Shown: positions 10,884 to 24,179, counted from the first letter of the stretch. The stretch is 64,000 nt of DNA from Nilaparvata lugens (GCF_014356525.2 NC_052516.1:29743973-29807972); one strand, 5' to 3'. Notes: a model not told the origin generated them from the letters alone. Numbers and translations: made by a program.

Positions 10884-12404
10884 AAGTACCTGGATATTAT
10901 ATGATGAGAGATAATACTATTAAAAGATGATAAATGTTTGGATATGGTGTTTAATGTTTGTTATGATGGCTGTGATATATTAAAAGAGTATTGTGTTATA
11001 TAGACCATGTTATTGTTAAAAGAATTTATTGTGATGGAAGTGTTATATTATGAATTGTTTATTATGATGATGAGTACTAATAATGAATTTAAGTGGAAAG
11101 TATGATGAAGATGATTGAAGCTTTATTATAAAGAGTCGTTATTGGTGTGAGAAGTATAAAATGACTAAAGGGAAATATGAATTCAACGGATAATAGAATG
11201 AATAAGGAATGAGAAAACAGAACCAGATCAAGGAATTGTTTAGAAAAGTATACCAGATACAAGGGCTTTAAATTCATGAAGATAAATTATCAATTAGGAC
11301 AGCCTCACAAATCAACAGCAGATAACCTCACCAGCCTACAACATCTACAAACAGAATGCAAGAAGATGCAAGTAAGCCACGAAATTTCTACATACCATAT
11401 CACAGAATTTGAAATAAATATGATAAGAAATCAAGGAAAACATTATTATCAAACCGATTACTAACCTTCCTTAATAAATTTAATCTTGGCATAGGACCGC
11501 GTGGCAACAATCCAATGTTTTAATTCCTTCCAGCCGTTAGAAGCCTGCAATAAGGAAAAGAACAATTTTTAAATATGTAATTAAATTATATACATCAGAT
11601 AAAAAAGGACACAAGCGGGGATAATAAAATTAAAATTTGTTAATTACCTTTTTAAGAGAAAAAATTGAGCAGTTAGGTTAGTATGAAAGTCGACAGCAAA
11701 TTCTGATGTAACATGTAGCACTATGAAATGTAGAACAGCGACCAGCTGAGCAAAGCCACCTAAATCAAATATGTGAATCTGTTGAACATATGTTTATAAA
11801 AAGAAATACTGTACCCAAAAAGTTATTTATTATTGTTATTTATTATATTTATTAATGTCGATATATTTATTTATATGTTTTTATATTTATTACTTTTAAT
11901 TATGCCACGTTTGTTACCTGAAAAAGACTTAAAGTGAATACCAGCTACCAAAACCAAAGAGCCATTAGCAAAAGAAAAGTATTGTACCTGATGTATAGAA
12001 AATTATTTATATTAAGACCTAAGAAATACTATAAGATATAAGCCCATAAGTTTGTGAATCGAAATTATTGTCTAAAAGGAATCATTTGTGAGAATTATGA
12101 AATGTGTGTAGTTAGGTTGGCGGCCCTGCAAGTGGCGAATTTAAAAATTACTATGTTAAGTGTTGTCAGGAGGAGTACGTTTAGAAGTTTATATTTATGA
12201 TATTTATGTGTGTGAGGAGGAGAATTTGTTATTGTATTTGATAAAGGTATAAAGGAGATGCAGCAAATATGTCTGCGAACTGTGATAGAAGTATGAGAGT
12301 ATAATTTATAAATAAAGTATAGTGTATATCGATGTATTGAAGGGTGGGTTTTCATTAAAAACATTGTGATTCTCAAATATTTTGAATTCAAACCCAGGGG
12401 CGCG
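10884..12404 (+). other. 3' untranslated part of the LTR element
   Basis: AT-rich sequence with no coding motif. Immediately before the 3' LTR it reads AACCCAGGGGCGCG, which is only weakly purine-rich, so a classical polypurine tract is not evident. Confidence 0.55.
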
Positions 12405-14391
12405 TGTAACATATTAAATCTGGGTAGACAAAAAGCCCTAACAGAAACAGTAATAGGTCTGAAATAAAGTAACTGGCTAATATCGCCAAATAGATAATAA
12501 CTAAGATTAGATAGCATCAGCTTATTCTGGCTAAATGGTACAAGAACCTAAAAAGGATTTGAAGGAAGTTTATTGCTCATAAATAGATTATTATATAAAA
12601 TATTTGAAGATTGAGGTTATGTACATGTATTCACGGATCGGTGACCTAGAGATCGATCAAACCGAGGAACGTAGAATCTGACCAAAACCCCTTGGCAGAG
12701 CTTTATTGCAATCAGATGGTGTGCAATATGAAAAAACACCCGTCCACGTGGCTAATTATTAGGTAGCATGGAATTAATATTAATGTATAGAATATTAACT
12801 AGCATGCAAAGAGCATAAATAAAAAACCAAATAAAAATAATTAATGTATTCAGGAAATAAGAGTTACCAGGCGCATGAATACCGAATAAAATTTGCATGC
12901 ACCAATAGTAAAACGGCAGTTAATAGGCGGCAACTGTAGGCCAGTTCAAAAATATTTCTATATATTTATATAAATGTACTAGATTTTGTGTTAAAATTTG
13001 TGTAATCTATGTTATCGATATGGCTCGAATGCAAAGAAATTATTAATCATATAATCTAAGCAATATTTTGGTATTTTTTGTAAGATCTATTGAACCTAAA
13101 TGGCGGAGGACTAAGATATTTAAATTTTATGCTAATTTGAAAGTCGGAAAGAGGATCTGTAAAACTTGAGAAGGAAGAACCAGCACTCGCCAGCCAAATG
13201 CCACCATAAGAGGACCCCAAATATTTTAGAGCGAAGTACCTTACTAATGATTTTGTAAAAGTTAAAGTTAAAGTAAATTATTAAATTTCTTAAAAGACTT
13301 CGTGATGCTATTGTGAAGCAGAAGTCATTTTTCATTTTAATTAAATTTATACCCCTTGGAGGAGACGATTCCGGCTACCATATTCCCGGACCACATGGAG
13401 TTGGATCGACATCGGCGGCTTACAAGAAGATTTTCGACACGTGAGTGATTAAATTTGAATTAGTGATGGGCGCCCTAGTGCTTCGAATTAATCTGATGAT
13501 CAAAGCTAGCTCGCCGAAAGGGTTTTATTATAAATTGAGAAATTAATAAGAGTAATACTTGCGCAAGTAAAATTAGTATTAAAGGTATTTATTTGAAAGA
13601 AAAATATAGATCAATATTTTAGAAATTTCTATTAAATCAAAGAAGTACGAAATCTAGGCTATTAAAACATATGCATATAATATTTAATTTTTTGCAATAC
13701 AATTTGCGATAATTTATTATAGTTCTAATTCACTAGATGAATGGCTCTACCTATTCCGTCAGGTGCCGAATCTTGCACCCTGAGATAAAAATATATATTC
13801 GATACAAATAAATCTACTAAATACTAGAGATTTTAATATATATATATATATTTGGATTATTAGTGGCTATTTATCAAGCTGATCTTAGAGCACATATTTT
13901 TGATTGAATTATCCAAGTCGACAAGTATTAGCAAGCGCATATCGCAGCTACATGCAAAAGAATGCATATGATTTTAAGATAAAGGCACATGGTAATGATT
14001 CGTGCCATAAATCTAGAATATAAAGTTAGCCTGTGATATTTTTATTGATTTCAATTATTGTTCTATTTTTATATTATATTTTTTATCGCTCTATATATAT
14101 TTTTGCCTCGATTGATCTTTGCATTATTTATGTAATATATGTATGAAACTTTCATGGTGTGCAATTTATTTTTTATTCCTCAACTCTATAGTATAAGTAT
14201 CATTTATATATATATTTATTATTTATTGAATTACAAGAGTTATTGGAGAAGCCCATATCTAGGCCTATCAAGATTTTTTAAGACTGAATACTATTAGAAA
14301 ACCACGACCTAATTATATCAAATCTCATGCTTTACCGACTGATGCCAAGCAGGAGGCTAATCGTTATTTAAATATAAAGAATAACGTGACA
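12405..14391 (+). repeat. 3' long terminal repeat
   Basis: Direct copy of 5506-7480, starting TGTAACATATT and ending GTGACA against the CA microsatellite. The few differences from the 5' copy are nearly all small indels, for example in the runs near 12840, 12951 and 13280. Few substitutions imply a recent insertion. Confidence 0.9.
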
Positions 14392-15016
<625 letters not shown>

Positions 15017-15570
15017 AGTCTTTGTCAATTCCTCACAAATAGGAATAGAGCACTAGTAAAAAAAATAAAACCTGAAAAACAAATAAAATATATATTCATA
15101 TTCCTCGAAGAACCTAACCATCTATACATTAAATTATATATAATATAGAAAGAATAAATAAAAAATGAATAAACATCTGTCTCCAGTAATATTTTTCACA
15201 ATAATTGAGTCAAAAAATTTAATAATATGAAGAAAGGAATTGGCTTATACATGTAAGGGGAAGGAAATACACGTTTGACGCATTATCATCTATAAACGAA
15301 TAAACTGATTAACTGGCAATTCAACATAAAATTCTGAATTCACTAACGATGGATATATCATTTTTATTAATCAATCGAATCCAATCCAATTAGAGAATTG
15401 AAACAAATTTATTTAATTCACGAATCAAAATTCACAACAAAAGCCCAACCAAAAATAGCTTTTTTCAGTGAATCCGTGACGTAATTGGTAGCATACGTAA
15501 CTCTTGAATGAATGTTTGCTGGTACGAGACCGATCAAATTCTTCTTCTTAGCTGAAGAGTTTTAACTCCA
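15017..15570. other. Intergenic, no gene recognised
   Basis: AT-rich sequence without coding or repeat signal that I can name. A short TTCTTCTT run near 15541 precedes the LINE fragment. Confidence 0.5.
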
Positions 15571-15976
15571 ATGAAAGTTATGGACAAATTTTGGCAAATA
15601 CCATGCGCCATGACGTTAGCTACTTTGACTTACGGAAGTGAAGCATGGGTGCTGACAAGGAAGCTTGAATCGAGAATACAGTCAGCAGAGATGCGATTCC
15701 TTAGACAAGTCAAAGGATGCACAAGAGAGGATCGGATTCGGAATGAAAATATAAGAAGAGAATGTGATGTTCAACCAGTGTTGAGTTTGATGAAAACATA
15801 TAGAAATAAGTGGTCAGATCATGTCCTTAGAATGCTGAAGACCGTTTCCCATTGAACGCCCTACTCCACAAGACAATAGGCAGAAGAAGTATTGGTAAAC
15901 CGAGGAAGAGATGGACGCCGGAACAGGCTTGATAAGCCTTATCCATGATGACGATGATGATAATGATGATTTCTTT
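15571..15976 (+). pseudogene. RTE-type LINE, C-terminal RT fragment plus 3' end
   Basis: The frame from 15571 to 15855 encodes LTYGSEAWVLTRK, a FLRQVKG segment and KWSDHVLRM, which are characteristic of the region after the polymerase domain in RTE/BovB-like elements. A frameshift at about 15830-15870 moves the coding to another frame, where GKPRKRWTPEQ is followed by a stop near 15930. That basic GRPRKRW-type motif is the usual end of these proteins. The sequence then runs into a GATGAT repeat at about 15948-15973, the short-repeat 3' tail seen on RTE LINEs. The catalytic part and endonuclease are missing, so it is a 5'-truncated dead copy. Confidence 0.82.
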
Positions 15977-16640
15977 GTCAAAATAATGAATAATTTATTA
16001 TTCTATTTTTTATGCTTCCTGGACAAAGGCCTAAGAGGATTGCATTTTACAACACAATATTTTGCTCAGAGCAAAGCTCGGGTTAGGCTAGGATTAGCAG
16101 GACCCAACCCCAACCTCGGTTCGGTTCTGCTTGGATTATATGAATTCAAATTACATTGTATCTTGAACATTGTATAATATCAAACGACAATTCTTCACTT
16201 CTTTCTAGAAATAATTTTTGTGAAATAGTTGGTTGCTGTAACATTGTAGTTTATTATAAATAGGTATGAATATGTGTATAATCTTCATGAATAAATCAAT
16301 CTGAAATTATAATTTTATGAAATTGGGTTGAAAAGAAGTTTTGGACTGTAGTCTGTTTCTTTGTCCTCAAGCTGATTATGAATGATAAATGAATAAATAA
16401 GTCGATAATATCATTAATCTCTCTCGGTAGAGGGTTAGTTGGGAGGATATCCTTGTTGGATGGTTTTTTTCCAAGAATAGTCATTGACTTGTGTAAAATC
16501 TGCTGATTTCTCAAGGTAGGCTATATATGAATTGGTATAGTTCAAACGTGCAAACAGCCTTTCATATTGTGTTGTCAAAGAGAGAAAATATAGGCTAAGT
16601 ACTTATTTATTTTCATGTTAAGTATCATTTATCTATTCTC
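15977..16640. other. Intergenic, no gene recognised
   Basis: AT-rich. Open frames of 72-88 codons on either strand have no recognisable motif and no supporting start or splice context. Confidence 0.5.
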
Positions 16641-16649
16641 ACTCCAGGA

Positions 16650-16765
16650 TTCTATTCCATGTGAAACCATGCAGTTTGAACGTATAAACGTTTATTCCTG
16701 GTGTGTTGAATTCTACATGAAACGGTGTAGAATGAACGTGAAAGCGTCCATTCTTGGGAAACGAT
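16650..16765. repeat. Imperfect tandem duplication, unit about 55-60 bp
   Basis: Two related units: ATTCTATTCCATGTGAAACC with GAACGTATAAACGTTTATTC, then ATTCTACATGAAACGGTGTA with GAACGTGAAAGCGTCCATTC. They are diverged by many substitutions. Confidence 0.5.
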
Positions 16766-17079
16766 CTCCCCGGAAATTCTAGCCATTAACACTCTGGTAA
16801 GGAAGATTCCATGTGTGAGAGAATTCGATTATCACAGTTGTGAAACAGTGTGTGGAGAAAGATTTTGTGAGAATGAGTGTGAGACGAAAATTGGTGTTGA
16901 ACGAGGTGTGAGAAGGGGGATTATGGGAAGAAAAGAGCCACAAAAGACAGCTGAATTATTCATATCTGCCCGAAGTGGACGAAGAAGAAGACGTTGAAGC
17001 GAATTGTGGCGCTGTTAGGCGTCATATCGTTTCATCAGTTACGTTTACAATAAGAAGTCGACAGACTTAACGGCTTCTT

Positions 17080-18290
17080 ATCACCGCAAATGTGTCGATG
17101 GGATTTCTCGAGACAAGAGGCCAATAGATGGTATCTGGGTGTGGAAAGAAATTGGGGTGAGAGAGATCGAGTGATAGAGTCGAGTAGGGGAAACAGAGAT
17201 GGGAGCGGAAAAAAGCAAAAACTGTGAGATAGATGGATGGAACAGGGATCGAAAACGGAAATAGTTGGGGAGAGATATGGGGTTCGAGAAAGAGGGATAG
17301 AGGAATGATACAGAAGGAGTGGAAAAAAGGAAATACTGTGTGATAGAGGTATGGAACAGAGATCGAGAACGGAAATAGTTGGGGGAGAGATATGAAGTTC
17401 GAGAAAGAGCAGAAACGGAGGGGTAGGTGGATGAAACAGTGATAGAGAACGGGATGAGCTGAGAGAGACAGAGATGAAGAGCAAAAAAGAGCAGAAATGA
17501 AGGGATAAAAGAATGAATCAGAGACAGGAAGAGTTGGGAGGAAAGAAAATGGAGAACAGAAATTAGCAAAAACGGGAATAAAGAGAGATGAAACAGAGTG
17601 AAAAGAGCAAAAATGGAGAGAGAAATGAATCGGAGATGGTGAACATGAAGAGTTGAGGGGAAAAAATTGAGAGAAGAAATAAGCAGAAACGGTTATAGAG
17701 AGGGTTAAAACAGAGCGAAGAAGAGCAAAAATGGAGAGATAGAAAAATAAATCAGAGATGGGTGAACATGAAGAGTTGGGGGGAAAGAAATGGAGAGAAG
17801 AAATAAGCAAAAACGGTTATAGAGAGGGTGAAAACAGAGCGAAGAAGAGCAAAAATGGAGAGATAGAAAAATAAATCAGAGATGGATGAACATGAAGAGT
17901 TGGGGGGAAAGAAATGGAGAGAAGAAATAAGCAAAAACGGTGATAGAGAGGGTTAAAACAGAGCGAAGAAGAGCAAAAATGGAGAGATAGAAAAATAAAT
18001 CAGAGATGGATGAACATGAAGAGTTGGGGGGAAAGAAATGGAGAGAAGAAATAAGCAAAAACGGTGATAGAGAGGAATTGGCGAAAAAGAGCAAGAATTG
18101 AGGGATAGAAAAATGAATCAGAGATGGTGGACAGGAAGAGTTGGGTAAACAAAAATTCAGAGAGAATGAGCAAAAACGGGCATATAGATGGATGAAACAG
18201 AAAGAAAGTTTGGAAAGGGATGGGGGAGAGAAATGGGGAGCAGAATATCATGTTTTGGAAGGAGTGAGGAGTTGAACGAGTTCTGATGAG
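17080..18290. repeat. Purine-rich minisatellite domain with a 124 bp core unit
   Basis: The whole stretch is purine-rich on the plus strand. From about 17628 the same unit recurs with starts near 17628, 17752, 17876 and 18000 (period 124), recognisable by CAGAGATGGATGAACATGAA and AAACGGTGATAGAGAGG. Flanking parts are more diverged versions of the same words, as expected of an array that decays outward. Serine/phenylalanine-rich minus-strand frames of 60-247 codons are by-products. One such frame restarts in each unit because 124 is not divisible by three. Confidence 0.85.
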
Positions 18291-18965
18291 AATCTATGAA
18301 TTTGGGAGAGGCTCGCAATTGAGGGAGAGAGAGAGGTATAGATTGGGGAAAGGTTGGATGGATAGATATGAATGACTTTCATTTTCACTCTACAATAAAA
18401 GTGATGTAGACGAAATTGAGGCAATAACAGACCCCTCTTCCATTTAACCCCCGATTATAGAGGGAGAGAAATTTGAAGGGAGATAGATTCAGATTCCTTT
18501 ATTCATTTGAGTTCAGGAAAATGAATTAAACTCACGTTCTAGTGTTGAAAATGATTACCAGTAAGAGTGTTTTTTTTTAAATTTAAAAATGATTTTTGTG
18601 TGTTTTGAGTTGTAAATTGAGTGTGTAATTGATGAATGTTAAGTGACACATAACCTAGCTACATTTGGACTGTTGTATAAATAATTAGAATTGGAACCGT
18701 TTTGGGCTTATAAGCCTGTGCTACTTTCTGTAAGTTGTGTAATTCTGAATGATTAATTAAATAAAATGAATTAAATAAATAACATGATGAATCATATTAA
18801 ACTACAAACTGAAGAGTTTCACAATAATATTGAGCGGAGAGAGTTGAGATATTACTGTAATGTTTCCAGGAAAAGAATAAAGAAGAAACGATTAGTGGAG
18901 CTGGGGAAACATAGTGAGGAGGTATGAGGTGATAGGGGAAGTATAAGTGGAAACATACTGATATA
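18291..18965. other. Intergenic, no gene recognised
   Basis: AT-rich sequence with short purine runs at the left edge. A TTAAATAAATAAATAA-like region near 18755-18785 may be an old retroposon tail. Confidence 0.45.
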
Positions 18966-19236
18966 GAACATGAAGGAAAAGTGAGAAGAAAGAACAACTC
19001 TTTGTGGTTAAACAATAATTATTGGATTAAGTACAATAGAGTAGATGATTTCATAGAACATGGAGGAAAAGTGAGAAGAAAGAACAACTCTTTGTGGTTA
19101 AACAATAATTATTGGATTAAGTACAGTAGAGTAGATGATTTCATAGAACATGGAGGAAAAGTGAGAAGAAAGAACAACTCTTTGTGGTTAAACAATAATT
19201 ATTGGATTAAGTACAGTAGAGTAGATGATTTCATAA
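18966..19236 (+). repeat. 90 bp tandem repeat, three units, open in one frame
   Basis: Units start at 18966, 19056 and 19146 with GAACATGGAGGAAAAGTGAG. The length is exactly 30 codons, and one plus frame stays open through all units and on to 19337. The repeated peptide includes RRKNNSLWLNNNYWIKY. That frame opens after a TAG near 18930 and contains no ATG before the array, and I see no convincing splice acceptor, so it is not called as a gene. Confidence 0.85.
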
Positions 19237-20635
19237 TCCACTTTATGGAACACACACACAATGAAACATTAAAGCAAAAAAAAAAAAGATTAAAAGGTTG
19301 CCCGATATTAGGCGCTCACATGTTCAGAAATTTCTAGTAGAATTCTATTCATGGTTTGTAGTTATCATGAATTAAAACTCACATTATATTACAAACAAAA
19401 GTTTCAATTTGTACTTAAGTCTATCAAAATGTCTCTATTTATTTATTCAGCGTATGGCAGATACACAACAAAATAATATATAGATCACGAGTCTCAAATG
19501 CCTAGATATACAATGTATATTTCTAAATTCTTTGAGATGTTGTGTAGTTTTTGGTCAGGAGAACATAAGTTTGTCTGACCGCCATTATTTGCTAGTCCAT
19601 TTAGCGTTACCCAATGTGCACCATGGAGGCGAACTAGCGTTACACACATTTAAGTCAAAAATCTGTTTGCTGGAACAATTTTGAAGTTGGAGAAGGTTTT
19701 AGAACTCAAATTCAAATTTTTACAGAAAAAAAACATTCTCAAAACATCTTCACCATTACAAATGTCCAAAATTGCTTCAAATTGTAATTTATTACATAAA
19801 AACAATCAAAATATAGTATTTCTAATGTCTATTTTCTCATCTAACTGCAACTTCCAAGGTTGTAGTGGAAGACGCGTTATTGTGAATTACGACACAGGTA
19901 ATTTGTCCACTTCAATCTGTATTTTTTATAATTTCTGCTAGTGGTTGCACATTGAACTCACTTCGGTTTGTTTCATTTTTTTATGTGGTTTCGTCTTGAG
20001 TATCCGTTAATGCTGCGCAGAAACCCCATAGAAAGAGACCTCAGAGCAGATAATCGTGAAGAAAAATACAAAAAAATACAGAATAAAATACTGACGAAAA
20101 TTAATATAAAACTCCTGAAAAAGAATCTTGATGGGAAATAAGAGTTGGAATGAGGAGATATGTGTATGGAATATGAGAGAGGAGGTAGTGGAAGGAGGTA
20201 AAGGGGGAGAATATATAAAGTGGGTGACAGAGAATTTATGATTTACGTCCTGCTGAAGTCAGTATACTGAGCCAGCAATCCACATCAATCAAAATTTAAT
20301 AAAGCACTTCCAAGTATTAGCGAGCTTTTTGTCGGCAAGACTTATGCATATAAGCCCTGAATGCATACAACGTCGCTCCAACATGCAAAGGAGGAGGTTA
20401 AACAGAGAGAGAACGAGTGAGGAAGAGGGAAAGAGAAGGTTGTCTCATGAGAAATAAAGAGAGAGGGAGTGAGCGAGAGTGAGTAAGAGGAATATGTAAG
20501 AGGTATAGATTGGGGAGTATGTAGAACGAAGCAGCTTATTGACATGAAAACACTTACACATAGATTATTCATGATGCATAGAAGTTTACTGAATATAGAG
20601 ATGAAGGAAGAGAAAGTAGAAAAAGAATTTAGGAT
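19237..20635. other. Intergenic, no gene recognised
   Basis: AT-rich with an A-run at 19276-19287 and a purine-rich stretch at 20395-20520. Short open frames have no recognisable motif. Confidence 0.45.
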
Positions 20636-20872
20636 GAAGAGTGGGAGAAGGATGATGAAGATGATGTTGATGATGATGATGATGAAGAAGAAGGAGAAGG
20701 AGGAGGAGTAAAAGGATTAGGAGGAGAAGGTGGTGGTGGGAGAGAGGGAGGAGAAGGAGGTGAAGGGCCAGAGGAAGGAGAAGGAAGAGGAGAATTCGAG
20801 TAGGAGGAGGAGTAGGAGAAGGGTGAGGAGGAGGAGGAGGAGGAGGAGGATGAGGAGGAGGAGCGGGAATGG
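20636..20872. repeat. Purine-rich GAT/GAG/GGA microsatellite cluster
   Basis: Successive GATGAT, GAAGGAGAAGG, GGTGGTGG and GGAGGAGGAGG runs on the plus strand form a compound low-complexity tract. Confidence 0.85.
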
Positions 20873-21587
20873 TAAAAATAGCTGATAAGTTCAGAGCTAC
20901 TTGAATGTTTAATTATTATGTAAATTCTTAGTAAATGAAAAACTAGTTGTGTTTATAAAAATATGAAAATAGTACTAATAATTTTCTATTATAATTGAAG
21001 TTCATAATTATTGTATTCTTCCCAACATCCAAGTATTTTTCTAGCAACTCAAGATACAAAAAATACTATGCCATCGAGAAACAATAGCGTAAGTAGATAT
21101 TCCATGGTAGACTATAGGGCGTTTATGTCACAACTTTTTCGCCCCACTTGGATGTAATGAGCTGGTTTTCGTGCGTCATATGGAGGCCGAAAATGATTGT
21201 TTTCTGACCAGGCCGGTAAAAGTTTTACGGCCCTAGGGCTGTAAAATAACCTTGAAGTCAGCTAATTCTGATTTGATGTGAACGTGTTTACAAAATGGTT
21301 TATGAAACGGAATCAATTTATGCTTCTAGAATTGAATAAGTATTCTGCAATAAGATACTATCATTCTATTTGGATGAATAAAATACAGATAAGATATATA
21401 TTATAAACTATTCAAATTCGATTTTCAGAGTAGGATAGAACTTCTAACCTAAACTTCCGAAGTCGACAACAAGCATTGTTAACGTTGACATTCAGATTGG
21501 CCAAATTCCAAGTGTGCTAAAACAGCTGATCAAAAAACTTTTCATTATTTGTGTTTATTATTCAAGAATCAAAACATTTATAATAAT
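20873..21587. other. Intergenic, no gene recognised
   Basis: AT-rich. Near 21175-21250 there is a GGCCGAAAATGATTG / GGCCCTAGGGC region resembling part of the CCGGCTC...GAGCCGG element at 21840-21960, so it is probably a degenerate copy of the same repeat family. Confidence 0.45.
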
Positions 21588-21834
21588 ATCATCTTATTGT
21601 CATTTGGAAGAATAAAAGGTATAAACTCAACCTCTTACATAATTGAACATAATCTTTTAGGTTATTTAGACAAATCAGAATAGAAAATAAAAATACTTGG
21701 ACAATTTCCTGATATTCAGATTACCTCAGATTTGCTAGAGCTATGACCTTCCTGTTTTGCTTTCGGAAGTGCCTAATGAACAATTATTCTCATATTTATA
21801 TTGTTTATTTTTCTGTGTTGCGGAAAATAACGTT

Positions 21835-21960
21835 CTCACCATGGGCAAAAATGTTTTTCCGGCTCTCAATCTTTTCTAGTCCTCGGCCTACGGCCTCGGA
21901 CTTGAAAACCGATTTCGAGCCGGAAAAGTCTCATTTTCGGCCCTAGGTGCGAAATATACT
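21835..21960. repeat. Stem-loop repeat with CCGGCTC/GAGCCGG arms
   Basis: TTTTTCCGGCTC near 21855 and GAGCCGGAAAAG near 21917 are inverted copies around CTCGGCCTACGGCCTCGG, itself palindromic. The same block occurs in copy B at about 47130-47245. It is probably a small dispersed element. Confidence 0.5.
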
Positions 21961-22819
21961 ATTACTGTTGAGCCGATTGTTGTCGATTATTTTTGTCTTA
22001 TGCTACTGTTTCTCTATGACTATGCTAGAGCATAGTTAAGCCTAGTTGAGCCCCACACTCAACGAGCAGTTTCATTGGCCAATGAATCGTATGTGACCTA
22101 CTCAAGCTGCTTGCTTTCTATTTGTGGAGAGCTGTGAACGTGACTTATCAACCCATTGACCAATCAGACAGCTTTCCTGGCTAAAGTGTCTATCACATGA
22201 GAGTTAAGCTGATGAAACAATTCTAGGTCATAAGGTGCGTACAGATATACACGCCGCGAACATGAGCAATTCACTTCTAATCAGCTGACTATATCTGTAT
22301 TTTTACAGAAACGGTAAAGCTGTGTTTTCGTAACGGGCAGAAGCAGAATCGATTGCAGCGCACCCAAGCGGGCAGAAACAGTAACATTCAAAGAACTAGT
22401 TCTTTGACATGAATTTTGCTTTATGTGTTATGGGTAATGAACTTTTTGGGTTGTCCAAAAGGTAATTCTAAAATGATTATTGGATATTTAATTCAATAAA
22501 GTGAATAAATTGCTTTTTATAACTCAGATAACTTTTCCACAATTATTAGTTACTTCAATTATGCTAAAATTTATGCTTTATAGGCATGTCAATCAAAGAG
22601 TTAACTTTTCATTTCCTATGCTTGAAATTTGTAAGGGTGAATTATTTGAAGTAACTGATTGTATTTCATTATTAATAAGATATTATTTTATTAACTAGAA
22701 GCATTCCATTATTAATAATATATATTATTATTATAATTATTTTATTAACTAGAATCAATTGCCTTCAGAGTCAATGCATGTTCTTTGAATCACATCGTGT
22801 ATAGGTGGGCCTACCTACT

Positions 22820-23005
22820 ATGAGTACCGTATTCAACTTCAAAGGCCTATTGAAGCTCTATCGAAAAAAATTCAAATTAATAAATGAGTGCTTTACTTTT
22901 GGCATTTTTGGAATCTACGGGTTATATTACACCAAGAGAAATAAATATTGTAAACGTTTTTTAGGCAATTTTATTTTAGCAGTCCCCTTTTTGATCATTG
23001 GATAG
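22820..23005 (+). CDS. Small ORF of unknown function inside the 5.2 kb transposon (61 codons)
   Basis: Starts at a real ATG (22820) and encodes a basic N-terminal part (GLLKLYRKKFKLINECF) and a hydrophobic C-terminal part (FILAVPFLIIG). It is short, has no recognised family, and lies in AT-rich DNA where such frames arise by chance. A possible splice acceptor (TTGCCTTCAG) lies about 60 bp upstream, so it could instead be a terminal exon. Reported because it is one of only two coding-like patches in the element. Confidence 0.2.
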   Translation: MSTVFNFKGLLKLYRKKFKLINECFTFGIFGIYGLYYTKRNKYCKRFLGNFILAVPFLIIG

Positions 23006-24179
23006 GTACGGTCCCGGCTGATATACTTAAATAAGAATAGTGAGGCCCATTGCCTGCCTAAATCAATATGCCTTTTTAGGCAAGGTTCAATTAGGGACTC
23101 CTCACCAGTAAAAGCTATACGAATCTTAAAAATTATTATTATAGATTACTGTAACACATATGACAAGTACAAAGTGTATTCAAACAGGCGAACTAATTCT
23201 AATAATTATTGTTGAGATAACTATATCTTGCTAGAATAAACAGGTTCTGTTATGGTACTTTAAAAAACGCATAGCCTATTTTAAAATGGATAAATATCTA
23301 TCAATAATTTTGAAGGTAACTAGTACCCTAGTGATATTCCAAAATGAAACATGATTAGTTTCGACATTTTCAATAAGGACTCTCTTGACAATGACATAAT
23401 TAGAAACTGGTCATGCTTATTTTGAATATATTAGGGTAGGCCTACTAGTTATTTTTCATAATTAAACATTAAAGTTGCCCTATTAAAATGAATACTTTAT
23501 TAGATATTCATTAGAATTAGAGTAGCCATTCAAACTTCTTATTTACTATAATGTTCTAAAAGCTTATCAATTTCAATCAAAACCTTGGAAATATAGTCTA
23601 GAAGGTTGAATTAAAAGTAATTATATTTGATGTGGCTTGGAACATAATATTTTCAACTTTTGCTTGAGTTATTTTTCATATTCAAAGAATTATTACCCGT
23701 TCAATGCAGTACATGAGTACTATTATTTAATTCTTAATGCAATACATAATTGTGATAGCTTACCTTATTTTATATAAAATTCGAGTCTATTATTTTACAT
23801 GTTACCTATAGCATTTGCCAGTCAGCAATGTTAAATAATTTTATTATTTCCAAAAGAAGCAGAAGCCATACAGAACCAATAAAGTTGTTGATAAGAGTTC
23901 GATGCTGTTATGTTGAATATAGTTTTAAAAATCCCTCAAGTATAAACCATCAAAACTTATTTTATTAGCTTCATGTCACTTGCTGTTTTCTTAAACTACC
24001 TGAATTGAAGCAGTTAGCAGGAGCGATCGCCCAACCCCCCCAAAGAGGATATTATTATGAATAACATGAAATAAACACATCAAGATTTACTGAAAAAATT
24101 AATATATTTCTTAGATTTGTCCATCTCTTTCTTCTGTAGGCTACTACATCATACATGAATTATATCCATGGAATATTAT

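Larger units (their letters stand above)
5506..14391 (+). mobile_element. Non-autonomous gag-only LTR retrotransposon, about 8.9 kb
   Basis: Two direct repeats of about 1.98 kb (5506-7480 and 12405-14391) flank an internal region with a broken gag and no recognisable protease, reverse transcriptase or integrase. The termini are TGTAAC and GTGACA, an imperfect inverted pair. Both outer flanks are CA microsatellite, and ACAC at 5502-5505 and 14392-14395 is compatible with a 4 bp target duplication, although any CA-rich site would give this. The Gag type suggests a Ty3/Gypsy-like element that would need another element's Pol. Whether pol was lost by deletion or the family is naturally gag-only cannot be decided from one copy. 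Confidence 0.85.
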
